From Mesostigma viride (Eukaryota > Streptophyta > Mesostigmatophyceae > Mesostigmatales > Mesostigmataceae), in the NCBI GenBank assembly GCA_009746045.1, contig RPFO01000144.1, positions 64,001 to 109,266 on the forward strand: DNA of 45,266 bases, written 5' to 3'. The position numbers and the translations under genes are program-made. Positions 19,074-30,542 of this stretch are shown here, in pieces; the stretch's first letter is position 1; each line of letters begins with the position of its first letter. The notes under the pieces were generated by a model. That model was not told where the DNA came from and searched no databases. It saw only the letters and a program-made list of their open reading frames with translations.

Positions 19074-22000
19074 CATGTACATGCACGCAAGGGGCGGCTG
19101 CACATACACGTACACACACCGCGCACGCAAGGGGCGGCTGCACACACACGTACATCCACCGCGCACGCAAGGGGCAACTGCACACACACGTACATACACC
19201 GCGCACGCAAGGGGCGAGTGCGCACACACGTACATACACCGCGCACGCAAGGGGCGGCTGCACACACACGTACACACACCATGCACGCAAGGGCCGGCTG
19301 CACTCACATGTACATACACCATGCACGCAAGGGGCGGCTGCACACACATGTACACAAACCATGCACGCAAGGGGCTGCTGCACACACACGTACACACACA
19401 ATGCACGCTTGGGGCGACGGCACACACATGTACATCCACCGCGCACGCAAGGGGCGGCTGCACACACACGTACATACACCGCGCACGCAAAGGCCGGCAT
19501 GCACACACACGTACACACACCGCGCACGCAAGGGGCGACTGCACACACACGTACATCCACCGCGCACGCAAGGGGCGGCCGCACACACATGTACATCCAC
19601 CATGCACGCAAGGGGCTGCTGCACACACACTTACACACACAATGCACGCAAGGGGCGACGGCACTCACATGTACATACTGTTGGGCGGCTGCACACACAC
19701 GTACATACACCGCGCACGCAAGGGCCGGCTGCACACACACGTACATCCACCGCGCACGCAAGGGGCAATTGCACACACACGTACACACACCGCGCACGCA
19801 AGGGGCAACTGCACACACATGTACACACACCGCGCACGCTTGGGGCGGCTGCACACACACGTACCTACACCGCGCACGCAAGGGGCGGCTGCACACACAT
19901 GTACACACACCGCGCACGCAAGGGGCAACTGCACACACATGTACATCCATCGCGCACGCAAGGGCCGGCTGCACTCAATTGTACATACACCGCCCATGCA
20001 AGGGGCGGCTGCACACACACATACACACACCATGCACGCAAGGGCCGGCATGCACACACAGTACACACACCGCGCACGCAAGGGGGCCGGCTGCACACAC
20101 ACGTACATACACTGCGCACGCAAGGGGCTGCTGCACACACACTTACACTCACCATGCACGCAAGGGGCGGCTGCACACACACGTACACACACCGCGCACG
20201 CAAGGGACGGCTGCACACACACGTACATACACCGCGCACGCAAGGGGCGGCTGCACTTACATGTACACACACCACGCACGCAAGGGGCGGCTGCACACAC
20301 ACGTACATACACCGCGCACGCAAGGACCGGCTCCACTCACATGTACATCCACCGCGCAACCACGGGGCGGCTGCACACACACGTACATACACCGCGCACG
20401 CAAGGGGCTGCTGCACACACACTTACACACAAAATGCACGCTTGGGGCGACGGCACTCACATGTACATACACAGCGCACGCAAGGGGCGGCTGCACACAC
20501 ACGTACACACACCATGCACGCAAGGGCCGGCTGCACACACACGTACATACACCGCGCACGCAAGGGGCGGCTGCACACACACGTACATACACCATGCACG
20601 CAAGGGGCGGCTGCACACACATGTACATCCACCGCGCACGCAAGGGACGGCTGCACACACACGTACACACACCGCGCACGCAAGGGGCGGCTGCACACAC
20701 ACGTACACACACCATGCACGCAATTGCCGGCATGCACACACACGTACATCCACCGCGCACGCAAGGGGCAACTGCACACACATGTACCTACACCGCGCAC
20801 GCAAGGGGCGGCTGCACACACACGTACACACACCATGCACGCAAGGGGCAACTGCACACACACGTACATACACCGCGCACGCAAGGGGCAACTGCACACA
20901 CATGTACACACACCGCGCACGCAAGGGGCAACTGCACACACACGTACACACACCGCGCACGCTTGGGGCGGCTGCACACACACGTACCTACACCGCGCAC
21001 GCAAGGGCCGGCTGCACTCACATGTACATACACCATGCACGCAAGGGGCGGCTGCACACACATGTACACAAACCATGCACGCAAGGGGCTGCTGCACACA
21101 CACGTACACACACAATGCACGCTTGGGGCGACGGCACACACATGTACATCCACCGCGCACGCAAGGGGCGGCTGCACACACACGTACATACACCGCGCAC
21201 GCAAAGGCCGGCATGCACACACACGTACACATACAATGCACGCAAGGGGCGACTGCACACAAACGTACATCCACCGCGCACGCAAGGGGCGGCCGCACAC
21301 ACATGTACATCCACCATGCACGCAAGGGGCTGCTGCACACACACTTACACACACAATGCACGCAAGGGGCGACGGCACTCACATGTACATACTGTTGTGC
21401 GGCTGCACACACACGTACATACACCGCGCACGCAAGGGCCGGCTGCACACACACGTACATCCACCGCGCACGCAAGGGGCCATTGCACACACACGTACAC
21501 ACACCGCGCACGCAAGGGGCAACTGCACACACATGTACACACACCGCGCACGCTTGGGGCGGCTGCACACACACGTACCTACACCGCGCACGCAAGGGGC
21601 GGCTGCACACACACGTACATACACCGTGCACGCAAGGGGCAACTGCACACACATGTACATCCACCGCGCACGCAAGGGCCGGCTGCACTCAATTGTACAT
21701 ACACCGCCCATGCAAGGGGCGGCTGCACACACACGTACATCCACCGCGCACGCAAGGGGCAACTGCACACACACGTACATACACCGCGCACGCAAGGGGC
21801 GGCTGCACACACACGTACACACACCGCGCACGCAAGGGACGGCTGCACACACACGTACATACACCGCGCACGCAAGGGGCGGCTGCACTTACATGTACAC
21901 ACACCACGCACGCAAGGGGCGGCTGCACACACACGTACATACACCGCGCACGCAAGGACCGGCTCCACTCACATGTACATCCACCGCGCAACCACGGGGC

Positions 22001-23660
22001 GGCTGCACACACACGTACATACACCGCGCACGCAAGGGGCTGCTGCACACACACTTACACACAAAATGCACGCTTGGGGCGACGGCACTCACATGTACAT
22101 ACACAGCGCACGCAAGGGGCGGCTGCACACACACGTACACACACCATGCACGCAAGGGCCGGCTGCACACACACGTACATACACCGCGCACGCAAGGGGC
22201 GGCTGCACACACACGTACATACACCATGCACGCAAGGGGCGGCTGCACACACATGTACATCCACCGCGCACGCAAGGGACGGCTGCACACACACGTACAC
22301 ACACCGCGCACGCAAGGGGCGGCTGCACACACACGTACACACACCATGCACGCAATTGCCGGCATGCACACACACGTACATCCACCGCGCACGCAAGGGG
22401 CAACTGCACACACATGTACCTACACCGCGCACGCAAGGGGCGGCTGCACACACACGTACACACACCATGCACGCAAGGGGCAACTGCACACACACGTACA
22501 TACACCGCGCACGCAAGGGGCAACTGCACACACATGTACACACACCGCGCACGCAAGGGGCAACTGCACACACACGTACACACACCGCGCACGCTTGGGG
22601 CGGCTGCACACACACGTACCTACACCGCGCACGCAAGGGCCGGCTGCACTCACATGTACATACACCATGCACGCAAGGGGCGGCTGCACACACATGTACA
22701 CAAACCATGCACGCAAGGGGCTGCTGCACACACACGTACACACACAATGCACGCTTGGGGCGACGGCACACACATGTACATCCACCGCGCACGCAAGGGG
22801 CGGCTGCACACACACGTACATACACCGCGCACGCAAAGGCCGGCATGCACACACACGTACACATACAATGCACGCAAGGGGCGACTGCACACAAACGTAC
22901 ATCCACCGCGCACGCAAGGGGCGGCCGCACACACATGTACATCCACCATGCACGCAAGGGGCTGCTGCACACACACTTACACACACAATGCACGCAAGGG
23001 GCGACGGCACTCACATGTACATACTGTTGGGCGGCTGCACACACACGTACATACACCGCGCACGCAAGGGCCGGCTGCACACACACGTACATCCACCGCG
23101 CACGCAAGGGGCCATTGCACACACACGTACACACACCGCGCACGCAAGGGGCAACTGCACACACATGTACACACACCGCGCACGCTTGGGGCGGCTGCAC
23201 ACACACGTACCTACACCGCGCACGCAAGGGGCGGCTGCACACACACGTACATACACCGTGCACGCAAGGGGCAACTGCACACACATGTACATCCACCGCG
23301 CACGCAAGGGCCGGCTGCACTCAATTGTACATACACCGCCCATGCAAGGGGCGGCTGCACACACACGTACACACACCATGCACGCAAGGGCCGGCATGCA
23401 CACACAGTACACACACCGCGCACGCAAGGGGGCCGGCTGCACACACACGTACATACACTGCGCACGCAAGGGGCTGCTGCACACACACTTACACTCACCA
23501 TGCACGCAAGGGGCGGCTGCACACACACGTACACACACCGCGCACGCAAGGGACGGCTGCACACACACGTACATACACCGCGCACGCAAGGGGCGGCTGC
23601 ACTTACATGTACACACACCACGCACGCAAGGGGCGGCTGCACACACACGTACATACACCG
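19074..23660. repeat. 40-bp satellite array, block 1
   Basis: About 115 tandem units of 40 bp, all in one orientation. Landmarks of the unit are CGCGCACGCAAGGGG, a variable GGCTG/AACTG/TGCTG segment, and CACACACACGTACAYACAC. Variants (ATGCACGC, CTTGGGG, CCGGCATGC, ACTCACATG) recur in blocks, revealing higher-order copies offset by 1,632 bp (about 20160-21740 versus 21792-23372, nearly identical) and a related copy before them. The unit has no stop in any of the three + frames, so open frames of 1,400-1,600 codons exist in all three. These are not genes. Confidence 0.93.
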
Positions 23661-23889
23661 AAAGGCTTGCATCACTCCCCGGACAGGAGAACTTTTGCGG
23701 ATGACTGTAGGTGTAAGTTGGCGATGCCATGGTAACCGGAGACGTCCGTCCTATAGTCAGCAAAATTGGTGCGAGAGGTCCCCAGTTCGATTCCGGTCGG
23801 ATTCATTTGCAGATCGCGTTTTTCCGCGTTTTCCGCGGCCCGGTACTGAACGCAAATGGTTTTCACCTTTGCGGAGTGCCTGATCAAAA
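23661..23889 (+). mobile_element. 229-bp insertion with tRNA-like B box (SINE-like)
   Basis: Non-satellite sequence inserted in the array and flanked by an 8-bp direct repeat ATACACCG (23653-23660 and 23890-23897), a sequence normally present once per unit, so it is a target duplication. AGTTCGATTCC at 23784-23794 resembles a pol III B box, with a possible weak A box (TATAGTCAGC near 23752). It ends in a short A run (ATCAAAAA). This favours a SINE. An 8-bp duplication would also fit a hAT-type transposon, but I see no good terminal inverted repeats. The T-stem does not pair well, so it is not a functional tRNA. Confidence 0.6.
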
Positions 23890-26800
23890 ATACACCGCGC
23901 ACGCAAGGACCGGCTCCACTCACATGTACATCCACCGCGCAACCACGGGGCGGCTGCACACACACGTACATACACCGCGCACGCAAGGGGCTGCTGCACA
24001 CACACTTACACACAAAATGCACGCTTGGGGCGACGGCACTCACATGTACATACACAGCGCACGCAAGGGGCGGCTGCACACACACGTACACACACCATGC
24101 ACGCAAGGGCCGGCTGCACACACACGTACATACACCGCGCACGCAAGGGGCGGCTGCACACACACGTACATACACCATGCACGCAAGGGGCGGCTGCACA
24201 CACATGTACATCCACCGCGCACGCAAGGGGCGAGTGCACACACACGTACACACACCGCGCACGCAAGGGGCGGCTGCACACACACGTACACACACCATGC
24301 ACGCAATTGCCGGCATGCACACACACGTACATCCACCGCGCACGCAAGGGGCAACTGCACACACATGTACATACACCGCGCACGCAAGGGGCGGTAGCAC
24401 ACACACGTACACACACCATGCACGCAAGGGGCAACTGCACACACACGTACATACACCGCGCACGCAAGGGGCAACTGCACACACATGTACACACACCGCG
24501 CACGCAAGGGGCAACTGCACACACACGTACACACACCGCGCACGCATGGGGCGGCTGCACACACACGTACACACACCGCGCACGCAAGGGGCGGCTGCAC
24601 ACACACGTACATCCACCGCGCACGCAAGGGGCAACTGCACACACATGTACACACACCGCGCACGCTTGGGGCAGCTGCACTCACATGTACACACACCGCG
24701 CACGCAAGGGCCGGCTGCACACACACGTACATCCACCGCGCACGCAAGGGGCAACTGCACACACACGTACATACACCGCGCACGCAAGGGGCGGCTGCAC
24801 ACACACGTACACACACCGCGCACGCAAGGGGCAACTGCACACACATGTACACACACCGCGCACGCTTGGGGCGGCTGCACACACACGTACCTACACCGCG
24901 CACGCAAGGGGCGGTAGCACACACACGTACACACACCATGCACGCAAGGGGCAACTGCACACACACGTACATACACTGCGCACGCAAGGGGCGGCTGCAC
25001 ACACACGTACACACACCGCGCACGCAAGGGGCAACTGCACACACATGTACACACACCGCGCACGCTTGGGGCGGCTGCACACACACGTACCTACACCGCG
25101 CACGCAAGGCGCGGCTGCACACACACGTACATACACCGCGCACGCAAGGGGCAACTGCACACACATGTACATACACCGCGCAACCACGGGGCGGCTGCAC
25201 ACACACGTACATACACCATGCACGGAAGGGACGGCTGCACACACACGTACACACACCGCGCACGCAAGGGACGGCTGCACACACACGTACATACACCGCG
25301 CACGCAAGGGGCGGCTGCACTTACATGTACACACACCACGCACGCAAGGGGCGGCTGCACACACACGTACATACACCGCGCACGCAAGGACCGGCTCCAC
25401 TCACATGTACATCCACCGCGCAACCACGGGGCGGCTGCACACACACGTACATACACCGCGCACGCAAGGGGCTGCTGCACACACACTTACACACAAAATG
25501 CACGCTTGGGGCGACGGCACTCACATGTACATACACAGCGCACGCAAGGGGCGGCTGCACACACACGTACACACACCATGCACGCAAGGGCCGGCTGCAC
25601 ACACACGTACATACACCGCGCACGCAAGGGGCGGCTGCACACACACGTACATACACCATGCACGCAAGGGGCGGCTGCACACACATGTACATCCACCGCG
25701 CACGCAAGGGGCGAGTGCACACACACGTACACACACCGCGCACGCAAGGGGCGGCTGCACACACACGTACACACACCATGCACGCAATTGCCGGCATGCA
25801 CACACACGTACATCCACCGCGCACGCAAGGGGCAACTGCACACACATGTACCTACACCGCGCACGCAAGGGGCGGTAGCACACACACGTACACACACCAT
25901 GCAAGCAAGGGGCAACTGCACACACACGTACATACACCGCGCACGCAAGGGGCAACTGCACACACATGTACACACACCGCGCACGCAAGGGGCAACTGCA
26001 CACACACGTACACACACCGCGCACGCTTGGGGCGGCTGCACACACACGTACACACACCGCGCACGCAAGGGGCGGCTGCACACACACGTACATCCACCGC
26101 GCACGCAAGGGGCAACTGCACACACATGTACACACACCGCGCACGCTTGGGGCAGCTGCACTCACATGTACACACACCGCGCACGCAAGGGCCGGCTGCA
26201 CACACACGTACATCCACCGCGCACGCAAGGGGCAACTGCACACACACGTACATACACCGCGCACGCAAGGGGCGGCTGCACACACACGTACACACACCGC
26301 GCACGCAAGGGGCAACTGCACACACATGTACACACACCGCGCACGCTTGGGGCGGCTGCACACACACGTACCTACACCGCGCACGCAAGGGGCGGTAGCA
26401 CACACACGTACACACACCATGCACGCAAGGGGCAACTGCACACACACGTACATACACTGCGCACGCAAGGGGCGGCTGCACACACACGTACACACACCGC
26501 GCACGCAAGGGGCAACTGCACACACATGTACACACACCGCGCACGCTTGGGGCGGCTGCACACACACGTACCTACACCGCGCACGCAAGGCGCGGCTGCA
26601 CACACACGTACATACACCGCGCACGCAAGGGGCAACTGCACACACATGTACATACACCGCGCAACCACGGGGCGGCTGCACACACACGTACATACACCGC
26701 GCACGCAAGGGGCAACTGCACACACATGTACATACATCGCGCAACCACGGGGCGGCTGCACACACACGTACATACACCGCGCACGCAAGGGGCGGCTGCA

Positions 26801-27210
26801 CACATACGTACCTACACCGCGCACCCAAGGGGCGACTGCACACACATGTACATCCACCGCGCACGCAAGGGCCGGCTGCACACACACGTACACACACCAT
26901 GCACGCAAGGGCCGGCTGCACACACACGTACATACACCGCGCACGCAAGGGGCGGCTGCACACACACGTACACACACCGCGCACGCAAGGGGCGGCTGCA
27001 CACACACGTACATACACCATGCACGCAAGGGGCTGCACACACACTTACACACACCATGCACGCAAGGGCCGGCATGCACACACACTGGCATACACCGCGC
27101 ACGCAAGGGGCGGCTGCACCCACATGTACATACACCATGCACGCAAGGACAAGGATTCACACACACGTACACACACCGCGCACGCAAGGGGCGGCTGCAC
27201 ACACACGTAC
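23890..27210. repeat. 40-bp satellite array, block 2
   Basis: Continuation of the array, about 83 units, with a near-identical internal duplication offset by about 1,481 bp (37 units; e.g. 24006-24680 versus 25487-26161). It ends abruptly at CACGTAC where the 1,461-bp module begins. Confidence 0.93.
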
Positions 27211-27512
27211 TTTGTGAGCTCACGCTCGTTCTATCTATGACCTGCGGAAGTCTCAAAGGGGGAGGGGAGGCCGCAGTAGACAGGTCTGACTTGGTAGCCA
27301 GTACTAGGGGGGGGGGGTACGGTGTTGTGGGGGGGGGGGTACCGGGGACGGTACTGTGGACCGGGTCCAGTTTTGTGGACCGGGGGCAGTCCTGTGGACC
27401 GGGGACGGCGCGGCGCCACTGGCCTGTTGGTCAGTGGGCTGGCGTCCGTCACCCCACCTACGACTAGGTAGACGGTGGATACTTAGGGTTGTGGCGGGGC
27501 AACAACCACTCC
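27211..27512. repeat. 1,461-bp tandem module, unit A, left part
   Basis: Starts TTTGTGAGCTCACG and ends CAACCACTCC, where E2 is inserted; the rest of this unit resumes at 35684. It contains two G runs (9-12 G) and three TGTGGACCGGG-type short repeats. Nearly identical to 36850-37149 and 38312-38610. Confidence 0.88.
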
Positions 27513-28156
27513 AGTTAGCATATTGGTGATGCAATATGCTAAGCATATCATACCTGAAGTGGCCTTTCCAACGCCGTGCTAAACGCCTCATTTGGACAAG
27601 GAACTTAAGAGTTATCAAGTCCCGAAGTAATGCCGCCGGACGCTACAGCAGTACCAGGACTAAGGACACGTGAGGGACAGGGCACGTGGCAGTGTTGGGT
27701 GAACCATCACACGTTACGTGTCACAGGACCGACTGTCACTAGGAGGTACTGTGGTCAATATTGGTTGATGGTACCAAGAATGTCACAGGACTTCAGGACT
27801 GGCAGTCCTGCAGGCCTGGGATGGACGGGTACTTGTCATGACGGATAAATCCAGAGCGTTACTGTCATTCATGGAAGGACAGACGTCCTGGATTGATGCA
27901 ACCAAGGAAATTGACAGTGGCGGACCTGCCAAGGCGTGCAAGGCCTGGCAGCAATGGTGAGACCTAGAAAGGCTCGGACACAGCAGTGGCCAAGCGTCTT
28001 TTCCCAACACCGTCCGTGGGTGCTGCCGCCTCAGGCTAGTGACCACAGGGTAGTGAGGCAACTGTGGTAAAGGTTAAAAGCCGCTGGTTGAAACCATGGC
28101 TCCATTCATCACATCTTGGGAAGACCAGAAACTCACTGATCCGCGTTCATCTAAAT
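27513..28156 (+). repeat. E2 5' LTR (644 bp)
   Basis: Starts AGTTAGCATATT and ends TTCATCTAAAT, without TG...CA. Differs from the 3' LTR by at least one indel (CATACCTG versus CATACTG) and one substitution (AACTTAAG versus AACTTGAG). An 11-bp-stem hairpin (TTAGCATATTG / CAATATGCTAA, 27515-27542) lies right at its 5' edge. No clear tRNA primer-binding site follows the LTR. Confidence 0.92.
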
Positions 28157-28179
28157 CGTATTACAGTCTGGTCGACGGA

Positions 28180-28354
28180 TATGTCGAATTCGGACTCTGA
28201 AGCTAGGACAAACACCTTTGCGCGTGCAGCAACGGTAGCGGCGTCCAGTCCAGTACCCGCAGGAGGGCACGAGGACTCGGGGAAGTGCGCCGAAATATTC
28301 GTGCGGTGTCGGCACCGGGCGAGTACGTCCGAGGAGCAGCCGAGCAGCTGCTGA
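28180..28354 (+). CDS. E2 5' ORF, N-terminal segment
   Basis: ATG at 28180, 23 nt after the LTR, begins MSNSDSEARTNTFARAATVAASS, a credible polar N-terminus. The frame loses quality after about 35 residues, where the -1 frame (28285-29145) continues. Probably the true start of the 5' ORF, broken by one missing base. Confidence 0.5.
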
Positions 28355-29145
28355 GATTTCGCGAGGACCTCGCGGAAATCATCAGAAGGCTGCCAGCGTC
28401 TTGGCGGGCTGGCCACACAAACGCATTCGCGTTTGAGCAGGTGGTCACTCTGCTTTTGCAGATAATTGCCATAAGCCTCGGGGGTGCCCGAGAGATAAAC
28501 GACCTTGTCGCCAATCTCCGCCTTGGGGACGACTACACCGGCGTGCCAAACGTGGTGCAGGTCGCCCGGGACAGGCGGGAGGCCATCGTTCGTGGCAGTA
28601 CGCAGGCGTTGGTGGCAGAGTGCCAGAATCTGGCGCACTCTGTCTTAGAGTTGACCAGAGGCGCTGCTGATCGTGTCTTCATTACTCTTAATCCCTTCTC
28701 CATCTACACTAGTCGGGATACTCCACATTCTCGCCGAGAGTTAAACCAGCTAAGTTTGACTGTCGACGTGGTTGGCGGTCGAGAGGTCTCAGCCGACGAC
28801 GCCTTCTACGACTTCGTAGATCAGCCAGCAGGGGCGGTAGTACAGCCGGCCCAGAGGCGTCACGAGGGCGACGGCTCTCAGGAGGGCCGTGAGCAGGCGC
28901 AGCGGGACGAGCTTAATCGCTACCACATTGACGACAACGTTGGTTTAGGTGAGGCCCATTTGCTGAGGTGGGGGCGTTCTCGCTGGATACGTGATTACGC
29001 GTATGGTTTGAGGCTTCCGGTGGTTATTAGGCCTGTGCCTACTCACGACGACCAGGGGCAGCCATTGAATCCGGTGGAGGGACCGTTCCACGAGCCAGCA
29101 CCTGCACCGGTTGCAGGAGAAGCTTCGTCTGAAAACGAGGCTTGA
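28285..29145 (+). CDS. E2 5' ORF (unknown helical protein)
   Basis: About 286 residues from a GTG, with no good internal start at the left end, so it most likely continues from the ATG at 28180. It contains LRFREDLAEIIRRL, FAFEQVVTLLLQIIAISLGGAREINDLVANLRL and ELTRGAADRVFITLNPFS, then a charged linker and an Ala/Pro/Glu-rich C-terminus ending GEASSENEA, which looks like a natural end. No domain recognised. Lying between LTR and gag, it could be the N-terminal half of Gag or a separate protein. E1 has a comparable unknown region before its gag. Confidence 0.6.
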   Translation: MRRNIRAVSAPGEYVRGAAEQLLRFREDLAEIIRRLPASWRAGHTNAFAFEQVVTLLLQIIAISLGGAREINDLVANLRLGDDYTGVPNVVQVARDRREAIVRGSTQALVAECQNLAHSVLELTRGAADRVFITLNPFSIYTSRDTPHSRRELNQLSLTVDVVGGREVSADDAFYDFVDQPAGAVVQPAQRRHEGDGSQEGREQAQRDELNRYHIDDNVGLGEAHLLRWGRSRWIRDYAYGLRLPVVIRPVPTHDDQGQPLNPVEGPFHEPAPAPVAGEASSENEA

Positions 29146-29213
29146 GGGGGTGGAGGATAGGTGGAGAGTTTGCTGTTTTCTTGTTGCAAAGTTGGTCGCA
29201 GCCATTGTATATA

Positions 29214-29681
29214 ATGCCTAGGAGGGCAAGCCGGGGTGCGGCGACATTCGAGGAGCAACGGGAGCGAACGGCAGAGGAGGACATCGCCAGAGAGGAAGGG
29301 GAGGCGATGGAGGAGAGGGGCGTGGAGGCGCCAGCTGGGCAACCTATCCCAGAGATGGACCCCAGAGCCGGGAGAACACACAAGCGGTGGCGTGATGGGC
29401 AAGCTGAGGCGGAGAAAGTCAAGCGTGCCAGGCGACCTACGGATGCAGTGGTGCTCACAACGCCTGGTGAGGAGGACGCCATCGTCACCCCAGGTGTGCG
29501 TGCTGCAAAGCAAGCTGCTGTTCACGATAGGGTGTCTGGTATGTTGCCCGAGCGTTTGGAGGCTAGGATTGACCCTCCCCAGGCACCACCAGTGCGTGTG
29601 GGGAGTGTGTTGCCTGGCACCCGTCCATTTTCTGATGCTGTGACAGTCATGAATGGGCAGAAAGCGCTCAACCCTCCCTGA
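29214..29681 (+). CDS. E2 Gag N-terminal segment
   Basis: ATG at 29214 (MPRRASRGAATFEEQRERTAEEDI) opens a 155-residue charged segment ending at TGA 29679. The -1 frame continues in the overlap (…PSLKQDNLDKWLDDM) into the 29714-30538 Gag frame. So this is probably the start of Gag with one base missing near CCCTCCC (29672-29678). The start is chosen as the first ATG after the previous stop. Confidence 0.55.
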   Translation: MPRRASRGAATFEEQRERTAEEDIAREEGEAMEERGVEAPAGQPIPEMDPRAGRTHKRWRDGQAEAEKVKRARRPTDAVVLTTPGEEDAIVTPGVRAAKQAAVHDRVSGMLPERLEARIDPPQAPPVRVGSVLPGTRPFSDAVTVMNGQKALNPP

Positions 29682-29713
29682 AGCAAGACAACCTGGATAA
29701 ATGGCTTGATGAC

Positions 29714-30538
29714 ATGAAGCTAGTCGTGGGCTCTGTCGCAGCAGGTGTGGATATTGTCAGGGTGTTTCACTCTTCCACCGCAAACAAGGGGTCGTCTGAA
29801 AGGGTCAATGACATGGCTAGGCATGCTCTGAAAGAGGGGCACACTTGGCTGCAGTTCCTGGATGACATCAAGGAGGAGTTTTCTGACAGGGTTCACAATC
29901 TCACCATGGAAAAGAAGAGAGAATTTGATGAGTTTGAGATCAAGGGTGAGGTGGCTGCTGAGCTGGCCAGGTTTGAGTTGATCGTGGAGGCAGGCAAGAA
30001 GCAGGGCTTCAGTGTGACAGTCAGGGCAGCAGCAGACCACTTCTTTGATAAGATGGGCTTGTCAGAGGAAGGTAGGGCTACTGCTAGGCAGCTCTGTGAT
30101 CTCACTGATGGCACCTGGGGGGCTCTGAAGCGTGTGATACTAAACTTCAGGACCCGGGTCCCTACCTGCAAGGGTATCAGTTCTCAGGGAGGGTCAGCGT
30201 CTCAGGCTAGCCAGGGCAAGAACCGTACCCCATCTGGGACACGGTATGGTAGCAGGAGAAGGAAGCAGGCCCAGAAGGAGCAGAACCAGGGTGGTGGAGG
30301 AGGTCAGCAGGGGAACCAGAATCAGGGGAACCAGTCTGGCAACCGTAACAGCCATCAGCAGGGTAAGGGTGGTGGCCAGGGGCAGAATAACAATCAGGCC
30401 TCAGGCAACCAGAACAAGCAGGACAGCAAGGCCCCAGGGGGAGGGTCTGGCAAGAGCAAGTGTTTTGCTTGTGGCAAGGAAGGTCACTGGAAGAGGGATT
30501 GCCCAAACAAGAAGAAGGGGCAGTCTGATCAGAAGTGA
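29714..30538 (+). CDS. E2 Gag (capsid and CCHC nucleocapsid)
   Basis: 274 residues from the ATG at 29714; the frame is open further upstream. An N-terminal helical capsid-like region (ARHALKEGHTWLQFLDDIKEEF, EIKGEVAAELARFELIVEAG) is followed by a Gln/Asn/Gly-rich RNA-binding stretch and one perfect retroviral-type zinc knuckle CFACGKEGHWKRDC (CX2CX4HX4C), then a Lys-rich tail. It ends at UGA 30536-30538, followed by CUAG. The pol frame continues in the same phase with no other stop. Confidence 0.9.
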   Translation: MKLVVGSVAAGVDIVRVFHSSTANKGSSERVNDMARHALKEGHTWLQFLDDIKEEFSDRVHNLTMEKKREFDEFEIKGEVAAELARFELIVEAGKKQGFSVTVRAAADHFFDKMGLSEEGRATARQLCDLTDGTWGALKRVILNFRTRVPTCKGISSQGGSASQASQGKNRTPSGTRYGSRRRKQAQKEQNQGGGGGQQGNQNQGNQSGNRNSHQQGKGGGQGQNNNQASGNQNKQDSKAPGGGSGKSKCFACGKEGHWKRDCPNKKKGQSDQK

Positions 30539-30542
30539 CTAG
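30536..30542 (+). promoter_or_regulatory. Putative stop-codon readthrough site UGACUAG (E2 gag/pol)
   Basis: The context is AAG UGA CUA GUG. Gag and the integrase frame are in the same phase and separated only by this stop. UGA followed by CUA(G) is the established leaky context known from alphavirus and animal readthrough genes. The same heptamer separates gag and pol in E3 (44097-44103). Readthrough itself is inferred. Confidence 0.75.

Noticed and set aside
23740-23810. tRNA gene in the 229-bp insertion
   Set aside because: Only a B-box-like motif is convincing; the T-stem and acceptor stem do not pair.
19074-27210. CRISPR-like array of ~40-bp repeats
   Set aside because: Units are directly tandem with no spacers, in a eukaryotic context with introns and LTR elements; it is a satellite.
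18973-27467. Open frames of 400-1,636 codons on the + strand (His/Thr/Arg-rich) and up to 507 codons on the minus strand (Cys/Val-rich)
   Set aside because: They exist in all frames over the same DNA and arise from a stop-free 40-bp satellite unit; variation between units shows no coding pattern.
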